From the NCBI RefSeq assembly GCF_028069655.1, contig NZ_JAMCOS010000001.1, positions 216,001-280,000 on the forward strand: a DNA stretch of 64,000 nucleotides, read 5' to 3'. The notes beneath the pieces were generated by a model. The model was given only the letters and a program-made list of their open reading frames with translations, made no database searches and was not told where the DNA came from. This DNA is from Acidovorax sp. NCPPB 4044. GTDB taxonomy: Bacteria > Pseudomonadota > Gammaproteobacteria > Burkholderiales > Burkholderiaceae_C. This document shows, piece by piece, positions 19,165-27,969 of this stretch. The first letter of the stretch is position 1; each line of letters starts with the position of its first letter. Position numbers and translations under genes: made by a program.

Positions 19165-20454
19165 TCAGCTCCAGGCGTGGAACGGGGGCTTCACGCCATT
19201 CAGGTAGTAGTTGCCCACGATGGCGTACTTCCAGCGCACCGGGTCGTGCAGCGTGTGCGTGCGCGCGTTGCGCCAGTGCCGGTCCAGGTGGTACTGGCCG
19301 AGCGTGGAGCGCGTGCCGGCCAGCTCGAACAGTTTGTTGGTGGCCAGCAGCGCGGTCTCGGTGGAGAGCACCTTCACCTCGGCCACGGCGATCTGCGCCT
19401 CGGCCACCGTATCGGCATCGGGAGTGGACAGTGCGCGGTCGATGGCGCGGCCGGCGCGTTCCAGCAAGGCTTCGCTCGCATGCAGGCGGATCTGCAGGTC
19501 GCCCACGGCCTGGATGGTGTATGGGTCTTCTGCGGCGGTGTCGCGCTGGCTGTCCACCCAGGGGCGCGTCTTGGTGCGCACGAAGTCCTGCGTGTCGGCA
19601 ATCGCATCGCGGGCGATCCCCACGTCGACCGCGGCCTGGATGATCTGGAAGATGGCCCCGTCCGCAGAAGGCCGGTCGTAGCCCTTCCAGGCCGGAACCA
19701 GGTGCGTTCTGGGCACCCGCACCTGGTCTATGAGCACGGTGCCGCTCAGCGTGGTGCGCTGGCCGAAACTGCTCCAGTCGTCGATCACCGTGAGGCCGGG
19801 TGCATCGCGCTCCGCGATGGCGTACCAGGCACGGCCCTGGGCGTCGTTGGCCACGATGGGAACGTAGTGGGCCAGCAGGGCGCCGCTGGAGTAGAACTTC
19901 CGCCCGCTCACCACCACGTGGTCGCCGTCGTCGACGAAGCGTGTCTCGAAGTCCGCAGCGCGCCGGGAGCCCGATTCGGAGAACGCATTGCCGAAGCGCG
20001 CGCCTGCAAGGATTTCGCGGAACAGCAGGCCTTGCTGCGCCTCGTCGGAGACCGTGCGGATGGCGGCCACGATGCCGAGGTGGTTCTGGGTGATCTGGCC
20101 AATGGAGGGGTCTGCCGCGGAGATGATCGCGATCACTTCCGCCAGCGTGGCGTACGACACCTCGGGCCCGCCGTGGGCGCGGGGCACATTGATGGCCCAG
20201 AGGCCGCTCTGGGAATAGGCGTCGATTTCTTCCACAGGCCACAGCCGCTCGCGGTCGCGCAGTGCGGCGCCTTCCCTCAGGCGCCCCGCAAGCTGGCGGG
20301 CCACGGCGATGGCCTCGGCATCGTTCCGGATCACATGGGCAGGTCGGGAACTGCGCGGCAGCCCGGGCACGGGTTGGCCGGGCAGGTGGGCTGCCTGCAG
20401 CGCATGCGGGCGGATCGGTTGTTCGGTGGCGGGGTTCTGGAGCACGGCAGACAT
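19165..20454 (-). CDS. sfnB: SfnB-family flavoprotein oxidoreductase (acyl-CoA dehydrogenase fold)
   Basis: A 429-residue protein with the acyl-CoA dehydrogenase fold. It belongs to the group linked to sulfur scavenging (SfnB, MsuC, DszC), which uses reduced flavin to oxygenate organosulfur compounds. Characteristic stretches are ADPSIGQITQNHLGIV, FGNAFSESGSR, VVSGRKFYSSGALLAHY, FGQRTTLSGTV and, near the end, LDRHWRNARTHTLHDPV, shared with DszC/SfnB-type enzymes. It lies inside the liv-type transporter operon, 50 bases after the solute-binding protein gene. Two relatives sit at 26785-27969 and 29470-30705. The exact substrate is not known even for studied SfnB proteins. Confidence 0.85.
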   Translation of the reverse strand: MSAVLQNPATEQPIRPHALQAAHLPGQPVPGLPRSSRPAHVIRNDAEAIAVARQLAGRLREGAALRDRERLWPVEEIDAYSQSGLWAINVPRAHGGPEVSYATLAEVIAIISAADPSIGQITQNHLGIVAAIRTVSDEAQQGLLFREILAGARFGNAFSESGSRRAADFETRFVDDGDHVVVSGRKFYSSGALLAHYVPIVANDAQGRAWYAIAERDAPGLTVIDDWSSFGQRTTLSGTVLIDQVRVPRTHLVPAWKGYDRPSADGAIFQIIQAAVDVGIARDAIADTQDFVRTKTRPWVDSQRDTAAEDPYTIQAVGDLQIRLHASEALLERAGRAIDRALSTPDADTVAEAQIAVAEVKVLSTETALLATNKLFELAGTRSTLGQYHLDRHWRNARTHTLHDPVRWKYAIVGNYYLNGVKPPFHAWS

Positions 20455-20504
20455 GGCGGATTCCTCCTGAAGGGAAAGATGGGGGACGGCGAGGTGGGCG
20501 GGTT

Positions 20505-21818
20505 TCAGTCCTCGATGCGCTTGCGCACCACGAGCTTCTTTTCCTTGGCATAGGCCTCGGAGGATTTCTCGATCAGCGGGCGCAGCAGCTTCCAGTCGGG
20601 TGCAATCCAGTCGGACACCACCTTCCACTGCCGCCCATCCCACTGCTGGAAGGCCACACGGCCGTCGCCTTCGTGGTTTTCCCAGGTCACGTGGATGGAA
20701 TGGAACAGGCCCTTGGCGCCAAGCGCTGCAGCACGTGCTTCATCGATCCGCAGGTTTTCGAAGCCCCAGCGGACTTCGTCGCCAGTGAGCGTGCGCTTGC
20801 CGAACCTGGCCTGGGCGATGCGGACCGCCTCGACGTTGAGGATGCCGTTGAGCACCCCGAGGTTGTGATAGACACTGCCGATGCGCTTCGGATCCTCCAG
20901 GTTGCCCTTGCCCGCCGCATAGACGGTCTTCTGAATGTCCTGGAGCACGGGGTAATGCGTCCCGGCCGCCACGGTGGTGATGGCCGTGTAGCCCTTGGCC
21001 GCATCGCCCGCGGGAATGACGTCTTCCTCGGAGTTGGACCAGACGTTGCCGACGATGCGTTCGGCTGGAAAGCCGGTCTTCTGGGCTGTCTTCAGCGCCA
21101 CCGGGTTCATTACGCCCCAGCCGCGCAGCACCACATAGTCCGGCTTGGCACGCCGGATCGCAAGCCACTGCGACTGCTGTTCGTTGCCCGGGTGCGGCAC
21201 TTCGATCTGTTGCAGCGTGAAGCCATACTGTTTTGCGAGCAACTCGTAGATCGGGATCGTCTCCTTGCCGTAGGGAGAGCCGTGGTAGAGCACCACGATC
21301 TTCTTGCCCTTGAGCTTTTCTGCGCCGCCTTCCTTGCCCGCGATGTAGTTCACGATGCCCGAGGTTTCGCTGTACGGGTTGAGCAGCAGCGGAAAGACGT
21401 ACTTGAACACGCGGCCGTCCGTGGTGTCGGTACGGCCATGGTTGATGGTGATCAGCGGGACCTTGTCGGCAGTGACGCGGTCCAGCATGGCGTAGGCGAT
21501 GCCCACGGACAGCGGGTTCCATGCTGCGATGCCGGGACGCGTCTTGAAGCGTTCGTAGACCTCGACGCCGCGCTCCACTTCGTATTGCGTCTCGCCCTCT
21601 GCCCATGTCAGCTTGACGCCACCCACCCCGCCGTCGCGCAGGTTGACCAGATTCAGGTAGTCGATGAAGCCGCCGAAAAAGCCGGTGCCACCTGCGGCAT
21701 ACGGGCCCACCCGGTAACTCTGCAGCGGGAAGAACTGCTCGTCGGCGTGCGCCGCCAGGCCGGAGAGGGCGACGGTGGCTGCGACGGCGGCGGTGCGCAA
21801 GGATCGAAGAAGACGCAT
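20505..21818 (-). CDS. Periplasmic solute-binding protein of a LIV-type ABC transporter
   Basis: A 437-residue periplasmic binding protein (type I fold) with a clear signal peptide, cut near AAHADEQ. The mature part starts FFPLQSYRVGPYAAGG and contains WNPLSVGIAYAMLDRV, PLITINHGRTDTTDG and GKKIVVLYHGSPYGKETI, typical of Leu/Ile/Val-family receptors. It lies in the same operon as livG, livH, livM, sfnB and livF. The adjoining genes oxidise dimethylsulfone and sulfonates, so the ligand is probably a sulfur compound; this is inference. The gap of 62 bases before it is the longest inside the operon and could hold an internal signal. Confidence 0.82.
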   Translation of the reverse strand: MRLLRSLRTAAVAATVALSGLAAHADEQFFPLQSYRVGPYAAGGTGFFGGFIDYLNLVNLRDGGVGGVKLTWAEGETQYEVERGVEVYERFKTRPGIAAWNPLSVGIAYAMLDRVTADKVPLITINHGRTDTTDGRVFKYVFPLLLNPYSETSGIVNYIAGKEGGAEKLKGKKIVVLYHGSPYGKETIPIYELLAKQYGFTLQQIEVPHPGNEQQSQWLAIRRAKPDYVVLRGWGVMNPVALKTAQKTGFPAERIVGNVWSNSEEDVIPAGDAAKGYTAITTVAAGTHYPVLQDIQKTVYAAGKGNLEDPKRIGSVYHNLGVLNGILNVEAVRIAQARFGKRTLTGDEVRWGFENLRIDEARAAALGAKGLFHSIHVTWENHEGDGRVAFQQWDGRQWKVVSDWIAPDWKLLRPLIEKSSEAYAKEKKLVVRKRIED

Positions 21819-21880
21819 GGAAAAGCTCCTGGAAGGGTGGAATCGCGAAGGCAAGGAACAGCGTGGGAAGAACGGGGTAA

Positions 21881-22972
21881 TCAATGGAAGCGCGCGATGC
21901 CGAGGCGCCGCGCCAGGGCATGCCGCGCGCGGGCCCAGAGCGCGGTCAGCCCCTCGGGCTCGGCGATGAGAAAGCCGATGATCAGAAGGCCCAGCGCAAT
22001 GCGCTGGCTCATCTCCAGCACGCCGGAATCGAACATGCCCCCGAGTGCCCAGCTCCCCAGCCGGGAGAGCAGCAACGGCAGCACCACGATGAGGGCAGCG
22101 CCGAAGAACGCGCCGCGGATCGTGCCCAGCCCGCCGAGGATCACGATGAACAGGATCTGGAACGAGCGGTCCAGGTTGAAGCCCGCGGGCTCCACGGTGC
22201 GCAGGTAGACGAAGGCCCAGAGCACGCCGGCCACGCCCACGATGAACGAGGACACCGCAAACGCCAGGAGCTTGGTGCGCAGCACGGGAATCCCGATGAC
22301 ACGCGCTGCGAGTTCGTTGTCGCGGACGGCTACGAAGTGCTGCCCGGTGCGCGTGGACACCAGCCGCCAGGCGGCAGCGCTGAGCAGTGCCACGACCGTC
22401 AGCGCGAACAGGTAGCGTGCGACGGGCGTGTCGAAAACCCAGGGCCCGATGCGCAGCTCGGGCGCATCGATCACCCCGGAGCTGCTGTGGTTCGTGAACC
22501 AGCCGAACCTGGTCAACATCCACTGCACGAAGAACTGCGCAGCCAACGTGGAAACCGCCAGATAGAAGCCGCGCAGCCGCAGGCTCGGCAAGCCGAAGAG
22601 CAGGCCTACGGCCGTGGCGCACAGCCCGCCAAGTGCCATGCTGGCCAGCAGAGGAATGCCGGGAATGCGCAGGTGGAAGTTGTAGGTGGCGAAGGCGCCG
22701 ACGGCCATGAACGCTGCCGTACCCAGGGAAAGCTGGCCGGCATAGCCCGTGAGCAGGTTCAGCCCGACGCCCGCGAGCGAAAGCGCCAGGAAGGGGATCA
22801 GGATCGCATCGAGCCAGTAGGGGCTGGCGAGCGCGGGCACGAGCCCGTAGCCCAAGGCCAGAATGGCCAGGACCGGCAGTCCTCGCGGTGCGCAGGCCCA
22901 GGCGCGGCGCAGGCCGGACGGCGGGGCGATGGCCAGCGGCGGTGACGTGTCGGCAGGGAGGATGGCACTCAT
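21881..22972 (-). CDS. livM: LIV-type ABC transporter permease LivM
   Basis: Inner-membrane permease of 363 residues with about ten hydrophobic segments. Family motifs: LNLLTGYAGQLSLGTAAFMAVGAF near residue 75, GLPSLRLRGFYLAVSTLAAQF, VRDNELAARVIGI (coupling helix region) and GGLGTIRGAFFGAAL. It pairs with LivH, six bases downstream of it. Part of the msuE-sfnG-livGHM operon. Confidence 0.9.
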   Translation of the reverse strand: MSAILPADTSPPLAIAPPSGLRRAWACAPRGLPVLAILALGYGLVPALASPYWLDAILIPFLALSLAGVGLNLLTGYAGQLSLGTAAFMAVGAFATYNFHLRIPGIPLLASMALGGLCATAVGLLFGLPSLRLRGFYLAVSTLAAQFFVQWMLTRFGWFTNHSSSGVIDAPELRIGPWVFDTPVARYLFALTVVALLSAAAWRLVSTRTGQHFVAVRDNELAARVIGIPVLRTKLLAFAVSSFIVGVAGVLWAFVYLRTVEPAGFNLDRSFQILFIVILGGLGTIRGAFFGAALIVVLPLLLSRLGSWALGGMFDSGVLEMSQRIALGLLIIGFLIAEPEGLTALWARARHALARRLGIARFH

Positions 22973-22978
22973 GGCGAT

Positions 22979-23875
22979 TCACACCCTTTCCACCAGGCGC
23001 TGGCCGAACAGGCCGCGCGGGCGCACCAGCAGGAACAACAGTGCCACGGCATAGGCGAACCATCCCTCGATACCTCCGCCGACGGCGGGCCCCAGGTACA
23101 CCTCGGCGAGCTTCTCCAGCGCTCCTACGATCAGGCCGCCCACGATGGCGCCGGCCACCGAATCGAAGCCCCCCAGCACCAGCACGGGCAACGCCTTGAG
23201 CACTACGAGCGACAGCGAGAACTGGACCCCCAGGCGGGCGCCCCAGAGCAACCCCGCCACCAGGGCGATCACGCCGGCGGCAGCCCATACGGCGGCCCAG
23301 ACGCGCGGCAGGCGCAGCCCGATGGCCAGGGCGGCGAAGGTGTCGTCCGCCACGGCGCGGAAAGCCAGGCCCGTTCGCGTGAAGCGGAAGAAAGCCGAGA
23401 GCAGGGCCACCACGACGCCTGCACAGGCAGCGGCCACGAGGTCGAAGCGCGAGACGAGGACACCGGCGAAATCGAGTGGCGTGTCTTCGATGCCCAACTC
23501 CAGCGCATGCACCTGGGTTCCCCAGGCCAGCTGCGCCACGCCCTCGATCACGTAGGAAAGCCCCAGCGTGGCAACGAACAGCGTCATCGGCGAGCGGTTG
23601 GCCAGCGGGCGCAACACGGTGCGCTCGATGGCCAGGCCCAGCACCACCATCAGCGCGAATGTGGCGGCCAGTGCCAGTGCGAAAGGCAGCCCGCGTTCCA
23701 GGAGGCTCACGAAGGTCAGCGCCGCCAGCAGCAATTGCGCGCCCTGCGCGAAGTTGAGCACGCCGGACGTCTTGTAGATCAGCACGAAGCCGATGGCCAC
23801 CAGGGCATACATCACACCCGAGAGCAGGCCGCCCGCAAGTACTTCGGTGAAAAATGCGAGGTCCGGATCCATCAT
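22979..23875 (-). CDS. livH: LIV-type ABC transporter permease LivH
   Basis: Inner-membrane permease, 298 residues, about eight hydrophobic segments. Typical motifs: GGLLSGVMYALVAIGFVLIY, SGVLNFAQGAQLLL, RPLANRSPMTLFVATLG, FRAVADDTFAALAIGL (coupling loop) and VLGGFDSVAGAIVGG. The ATG at 23875 overlaps the livG stop by four bases, which argues for translational coupling and fixes the start; a second ATG follows at once. Confidence 0.9.
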   Translation of the reverse strand: MMDPDLAFFTEVLAGGLLSGVMYALVAIGFVLIYKTSGVLNFAQGAQLLLAALTFVSLLERGLPFALALAATFALMVVLGLAIERTVLRPLANRSPMTLFVATLGLSYVIEGVAQLAWGTQVHALELGIEDTPLDFAGVLVSRFDLVAAACAGVVVALLSAFFRFTRTGLAFRAVADDTFAALAIGLRLPRVWAAVWAAAGVIALVAGLLWGARLGVQFSLSLVVLKALPVLVLGGFDSVAGAIVGGLIVGALEKLAEVYLGPAVGGGIEGWFAYAVALLFLLVRPRGLFGQRLVERV

Positions 23876-24675
23876 GCGTCCTCGCTGTCGTCCATGGCGT
23901 GCTCCACGCCGAGGTAGGCGTCGATCACGGCGGGGTCCGACTGCACCTCGTTCGGGGTGCCGTCTGCGATCTTTCGGCCGTGGTCCAGCACGGCCACGCG
24001 GTCGGAGAGCCCGAGCACCACGCCGATGTCGTGCTCTATGAGGAGGATGGCCGGACCGAAGCGGTCGCGGGCGGCTCGCACAAGGCGCTCCATGTCGCGT
24101 TTCTCGGCCTGTGTCATGCCGGCCATGGGCTCGTCCAGCAGCAGCAGGCGCGGGGAGGCGGCCAGTGCACGGGCCAACTCGACCCGCTTCTGCAGGCCAT
24201 AGGGCAGGGTGCCGGCGGGCCGATCGCGTACGGCCTGCAGATCCAGGAAACCCAGCAGCGCATCGGCCTGTGCGGTGGCTGCACGGCGGGCTTCGCGAGC
24301 GGTCGGCCAGCCGGCCCACTGCGCGACCCATGAGCCCTGCGGTGCCGTGCATCCCAGCGCCACGTTGTCACGCACAGAAAGGCCCCGGAACAACGCCAGA
24401 TTCTGGAAGGTCCGTGCCACGCCGAGCCGTGCCAGCCGGTGGGTTGGCACGTGCGCGAATTCGGAGGCACCCAGCCGGATGTGCCCGCGGCTCGGCCGGT
24501 AAAGGCCGCAGACCACGTTGACCAACGAACTCTTTCCGGCCCCGTTGGGTCCGATGACGGCGCGTATCTCCGCGGGGGCGATGTCCAAGTCGATATCCGA
24601 CAGCGCCTTCACACCACCGAAAGCCAGGTCGATGTGGCGCAATTGCAGCGCGGGAGGGGATGGGATCGGTGCCAT
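23872..24675 (-). CDS. livG: LIV-type ABC transporter ATP-binding protein LivG
   Basis: ATPase of 267 residues for the LivH/LivM permease pair. Walker A GPNGAGKSSL, the LivG-type phrase GVARTFQNLALFRGLSVRDNV, a degenerate signature LPYGLQKRVELARAL, Walker B RLLLLDEPMAGMTQ and the switch His in LLIEHDIGVVLGLSDR are present. It lies 34 bases after sfnG and starts the transporter block. Confidence 0.9.
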   Translation of the reverse strand: MAPIPSPPALQLRHIDLAFGGVKALSDIDLDIAPAEIRAVIGPNGAGKSSLVNVVCGLYRPSRGHIRLGASEFAHVPTHRLARLGVARTFQNLALFRGLSVRDNVALGCTAPQGSWVAQWAGWPTAREARRAATAQADALLGFLDLQAVRDRPAGTLPYGLQKRVELARALAASPRLLLLDEPMAGMTQAEKRDMERLVRAARDRFGPAILLIEHDIGVVLGLSDRVAVLDHGRKIADGTPNEVQSDPAVIDAYLGVEHAMDDSEDA

Positions 24676-24709
24676 GGCAGTGCAGGTGCGGGCCGAGATG
24701 TCGTGCGCT

Positions 24710-25831
24710 TCAGGCCACGGCTTCCAGGGCGGGCTGCTCGGCCACCGTGGCCTGGCGCGCCTCCAGTTCGCGAACCCGGGGCAGCACCTCTCGGCCGAAG
24801 TACTCCACTTCCTCGATGAAGTGCAGGAAGCCGGTCAGTACCAGGTCCACACCGATGGCCTTCAGGGCCACGATGCGTTCGGCGATCTGCTGCGGTGTGC
24901 CGATGAGGTTGGTGCGGAAACCGTCGTTGTATTGCACGAGGTCCTCGAAGGTGGATTTGGCCCAGTTGCCTTCTCCTTCCGGCGATGCCTTGCCAGCCTG
25001 CTTCACCGCGTCGCCAAAGGCGTGCACGGCTTCCACGTGCGCATGCCGCAGGATGTCCTGCAGTACGGCCTGGGCTTCTTCCTCGGTATCGCGTGCAATC
25101 ACGAACGCATTCACGCCGATGCGCACGGTATGGCCGTTGGCCCGCGCCTTGGCCTGGATGTCGTCGATCTGGAGCTTCAGACCCTCCGGCGTATTGCCAT
25201 TCGTGAAGTACCAGTCTGAAACGCTGGCCGCGTTGTCGCGCGCGGCACGGGAACTACCGCCCTGAAAAATTTCCGGATGGGGTTTTTGCAGCGGCTTCGG
25301 GCTCAGCGTGTAGTCGTTGAAGCGGTAGAAGTCGCCTTTGAAGGTGAAGTGGTCCTGCGTCCAGATGCCTTTGAGCGCACGGATGAATTCGTTCGAGCGG
25401 CGATAACGTTCGTCGTGCTCCAGCCAGTGCTCGCCGATGGCAGTGAACTCTCCCTTGAACCAGCCGCTCACCACATTGATGCCGATGCGCCCGCCCGAGA
25501 TGTGGTCGATGGTGGCGATCTGCTTGGCCACGACGGCGGGATGCCAGGGGCCCGGCAGGATCGCGGCCAGCACCTTCAATGTGGTGGTGGCGTGCAGCAG
25601 AGCCTGGCTGAACGAAACGGACTCGTGCTGGTATTCGGCGCCATAGCCTGCCGTGAACCGGATCTGGCTCAGGGCGTACTCGAAGCCTGCCTTCTCGGCG
25701 GCGACCGCCAGCCGCTGGTTGTATTCGAGGCTCCAGTCGGTGCGCTGCGCGATGGTGCTCACGACCAGGCCGCCACTGACGTTCGGGACCCAATAGGCGA
25801 ATTTGACGGGTTCGGTGCGGGGGGTGCTCAT
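24710..25831 (-). CDS. sfnG: Dimethylsulfone monooxygenase SfnG
   Basis: FMNH2-dependent enzyme of the luciferase-like two-component family, 373 residues. It is expected to convert dimethylsulfone to methanesulfinate when sulfate is short. The start KFAYWVPNVSGGLVVSTI, the stretch GYGAEYQHESVSFSQALLHA, GGRIGINVVSGWFKGEF and PHPEIFQGGSSRAARDNAA follow the SfnG pattern. Reduced flavin would come from MsuE, whose gene lies 51 bases upstream. The product is the substrate of the MsuC-like enzyme at 26785-27969. Confidence 0.9.
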   Translation of the reverse strand: MSTPRTEPVKFAYWVPNVSGGLVVSTIAQRTDWSLEYNQRLAVAAEKAGFEYALSQIRFTAGYGAEYQHESVSFSQALLHATTTLKVLAAILPGPWHPAVVAKQIATIDHISGGRIGINVVSGWFKGEFTAIGEHWLEHDERYRRSNEFIRALKGIWTQDHFTFKGDFYRFNDYTLSPKPLQKPHPEIFQGGSSRAARDNAASVSDWYFTNGNTPEGLKLQIDDIQAKARANGHTVRIGVNAFVIARDTEEEAQAVLQDILRHAHVEAVHAFGDAVKQAGKASPEGEGNWAKSTFEDLVQYNDGFRTNLIGTPQQIAERIVALKAIGVDLVLTGFLHFIEEVEYFGREVLPRVRELEARQATVAEQPALEAVA

Positions 25832-25882
25832 GGGAAGGCTCCTCGTGGTTGGGGTGGGTGGGGCAGGGCGTTGGCGAGGGCG

Positions 25883-26467
25883 TCAGGCCACGGCAGCCAG
25901 TTCCCGCGGGAGCGCGTGGGAGTTCGGCAGGCCTGCGCGCAGGAGTGGCACGGCACGCTCCACCGCCAGGGCCGCGCGGGCCAGCAGGGCCGGGGCGGTG
26001 ATGCGGTAGTCGGTGAAGTCCTTGTCGGTGCCATACACGCCCAGCGGCAGCGTGTGGGCCTGGAAGAAGCTGAAAAGCGGCCGCAGCTGGTGATCGATCA
26101 CCAGCGCATGGCGTTCGCTTCCACCAGTGGCCGCCAACAGGACCGGCACATCCACCAGCGCTTCGTGGTGCACGAAATCGAAGAAGTGCTTGAAAAGGCC
26201 CGAATACGTGGCGCGGTATACGGGGCTTCCAACCACCAGGATGTCGGCCTGCTCGACGGCGGCAAGGTCTGCCTCCACCTCCGGCGGCAACTGGTTGCGG
26301 TACAGCGCTCCGGCAAGGCGCGGGCCGATGTTGCCCAGTTCGATGGTGCGCACGCGGATCGGCACGGCATCGCCGATTCTTTCAACAAGGTGCTCAACAA
26401 GTGCCAGCGTGCGCGAGGGGCGTTGCAGGCTGCCGGAAACGGCGACGAGATTCAGTGTGCGGGCCAT
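25883..26467 (-). CDS. msuE: NAD(P)H-dependent FMN reductase MsuE
   Basis: Flavodoxin-fold FMN reductase of 194 residues that supplies FMNH2 to SfnG and the sulfonate monooxygenase. Family motifs: VAVSGSLQRPSRT (FMN phosphate loop) at the N-terminus, ADILVVGSPVYRATYSGLFKHFFD, LLAATGGSERHALVIDHQLRPLFSFF. The ATG at 26467 begins right at MARTLNLVAVSGS, as in relatives. It is first gene of an eight-gene leftward operon preceded by a -24/-12 promoter and an IHF site. Confidence 0.9.
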   Translation of the reverse strand: MARTLNLVAVSGSLQRPSRTLALVEHLVERIGDAVPIRVRTIELGNIGPRLAGALYRNQLPPEVEADLAAVEQADILVVGSPVYRATYSGLFKHFFDFVHHEALVDVPVLLAATGGSERHALVIDHQLRPLFSFFQAHTLPLGVYGTDKDFTDYRITAPALLARAALAVERAVPLLRAGLPNSHALPRELAAVA

Positions 26468-26529
26468 GGGGATTCCAATCGTTCCTGTGGGTTGATCAGC
26501 CACCGCGGCGCGGTGTCCTGCTACTGCTC

Positions 26530-26546
26530 AGCAGCTTGCGTGCCAA
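26530..26546 (-). promoter_or_regulatory. Sigma-54 (-24/-12) promoter of the msuE-sfnG-liv operon
   Basis: Minus-strand TTGGCACG-CAAG-CTGCT fits the -24/-12 consensus with exact spacing. The predicted start near 26519 gives a leader of about 52 bases before msuE. SfnR, a sigma-54 activator known to drive msu and sfn genes in Pseudomonas, is encoded 4 kb away. Confidence 0.72.
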
Positions 26547-26562
26547 GGGTTTTCCTGATGTA

Positions 26563-26575
26563 AATCAATGACTTG
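26563..26575. promoter_or_regulatory. IHF-binding site consensus upstream of msuE
   Basis: AATCAATGACTTG is a full match to WATCAANNNNTTR, centred about 50 bases upstream of the predicted start. That is the same offset as the IHF match upstream of opgH. Confidence 0.6.
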
Positions 26576-26580
26576 GGGGA

Positions 26581-26645
26581 TTGCTGTCACGCGACTGCTG
26601 TGTGCTGTACAGCACCCTGCTGTGCAACTGCTGCAAGAACAGCAT
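26581..26645. promoter_or_regulatory. Candidate SfnR enhancer region upstream of msuE
   Basis: The 317-base gap between the msuC-like gene and msuE holds no gene. Beyond the IHF site it carries a perfect 14-base palindrome GTGCTGTACAGCAC (26602-26615), repeated TGCTGT/ACAGCA half-sites, and TTGCTGTCAC (26581-26590). The reverse complement of the last, GTGACAGCAA, resembles two sites upstream of the msuD-like promoter. These are likely activator sites; SfnR is the obvious candidate. Nothing else was recognised from 26646 to 26784. Confidence 0.4.
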
Positions 26646-26784
26646 TGCTTCAGAAATCGCCCATGCTTATGCGCTCTGCGCAGCAGATCGCATGGCGCCG
26701 GGATGGGCTCCCCAACGAGGCGGCCCGTGCGGCGCTGCGGGGGCAGCGCGGCACGGGCCGGCGCAAAGGGGGAAGCGGATCGGA

Positions 26785-27969
26785 CTATGAGTAGAACGAT
26801 GGAGGGGGCGGTTGGGCATGCAGTGCCCACCGGCCCAATTCGCGGCGTTTGTAGTCGATGGGATCGTGCAGGGTGTGCACGCGCAGGTTGCGCCAGAAGC
26901 GGTCCATGCGCAGTGCGGCTGTGGTGGCGCGTGGCCCCGTGACTTCGAACAACCGGTGGGCCACATCGAGCGCCGCCCGGCTGGCTGCCACCTTCGCAGC
27001 CGCCACGGCAATGGCGACATTGCCGCGTGCCTCGGGTGTGAGTGCCATGCCTTCGGCCCAGGCCGCGTCGAACAGTGCCCTGGCCCGCTGGGCCAGCAGG
27101 CCTGCCCCTTCCAGGGCCAGCCAAAAGTCCCCGTAGTGGCCCAGCAGGTAAGGGTCCTCGCCGGCCTGGTCCACGCCCGACGCGTGCCAGGCGCGAGCGT
27201 GCTGGAGCGTGAATCCCCGTGCCTCGGCCAGTGCCCCTTCGCCCAGCCCCAGGTACACGTGGGCCAGCACCATTTGGGCCAGCAGGGGGCGCAGCGCCGC
27301 GAAAGGCGATGACAGGGGACCGGGATCGAGGAGCAGTTCCTGTGCGTGGATACGGACCTGCTCGAAAGCCACGCTGCCGCTGTCGGTTTGCCGTTGGCCC
27401 ATGTTGTCCCAGTCGCCTTGCACCCGGATGCCTGCGCGGCCCGTGGGCACGACGGCAATGAGCAACTTCCCGGAGGCATCGAACGCCGATGCCAGCAACT
27501 GGTCGGAGTCGCCGGCACCGGAGCAGAAGCTTTTGCGGCCGTCGAACAGCCAATGCCCCTCCGGTGCCTGTGTTGCCACGGTGCCTTTATCCAGTGGATT
27601 GAGGGCATTGCCCCAGAACCATCGCTGCGCCACGGTCGCTTCGAGCCATGGTTGCCATTGCGCGGGCTGGCCGAAGAGCTGCGCGGTAGCCAGCAGCAGA
27701 TGGTGGAAGCCGAAGACGTGTGCCACCGCGCTGTCCACCCGTGCGAAGTGCTGCACCACTCCCAGCACCTCGCTCCACGGTGCGCCCAAGCCGCCCAGGG
27801 CGCTGGGGATGGAGAGCGTGAGCAAGCCGCTTTCGCGCAGCAGGCGCCGTTCATGGAGCGGTATGCCACCCGCCTGGTCGCGCGCGATGGCCGTGGAGGC
27901 CAGGGCCGTCGCCACGGCGCTTTGCGCATCGCGCCAATCCCGGCGCGCCTCGGAGGCAAAGTGCTTCAT
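26785..27969 (-). CDS. MsuC/DszC-like flavin-dependent monooxygenase
   Basis: A 394-residue acyl-CoA dehydrogenase-fold protein. Motifs: [66 protein letters not shown], and the C-terminal [19 protein letters not shown]. In Pseudomonas msuEDC, MsuC oxidises methanesulfinate to methanesulfonate, and that role fits here because the gene is coupled (four-base ATGA overlap) to the SsuD/MsuD-type monooxygenase gene. It is closer to the copy at 29470-30705 than to the SfnB-like copy. Assignment among MsuC, SfnC and relatives is by context. Confidence 0.72.
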   Translation of the reverse strand: MKHFASEARRDWRDAQSAVATALASTAIARDQAGGIPLHERRLLRESGLLTLSIPSALGGLGAPWSEVLGVVQHFARVDSAVAHVFGFHHLLLATAQLFGQPAQWQPWLEATVAQRWFWGNALNPLDKGTVATQAPEGHWLFDGRKSFCSGAGDSDQLLASAFDASGKLLIAVVPTGRAGIRVQGDWDNMGQRQTDSGSVAFEQVRIHAQELLLDPGPLSSPFAALRPLLAQMVLAHVYLGLGEGALAEARGFTLQHARAWHASGVDQAGEDPYLLGHYGDFWLALEGAGLLAQRARALFDAAWAEGMALTPEARGNVAIAVAAAKVAASRAALDVAHRLFEVTGPRATTAALRMDRFWRNLRVHTLHDPIDYKRRELGRWALHAQPPPPSFYS

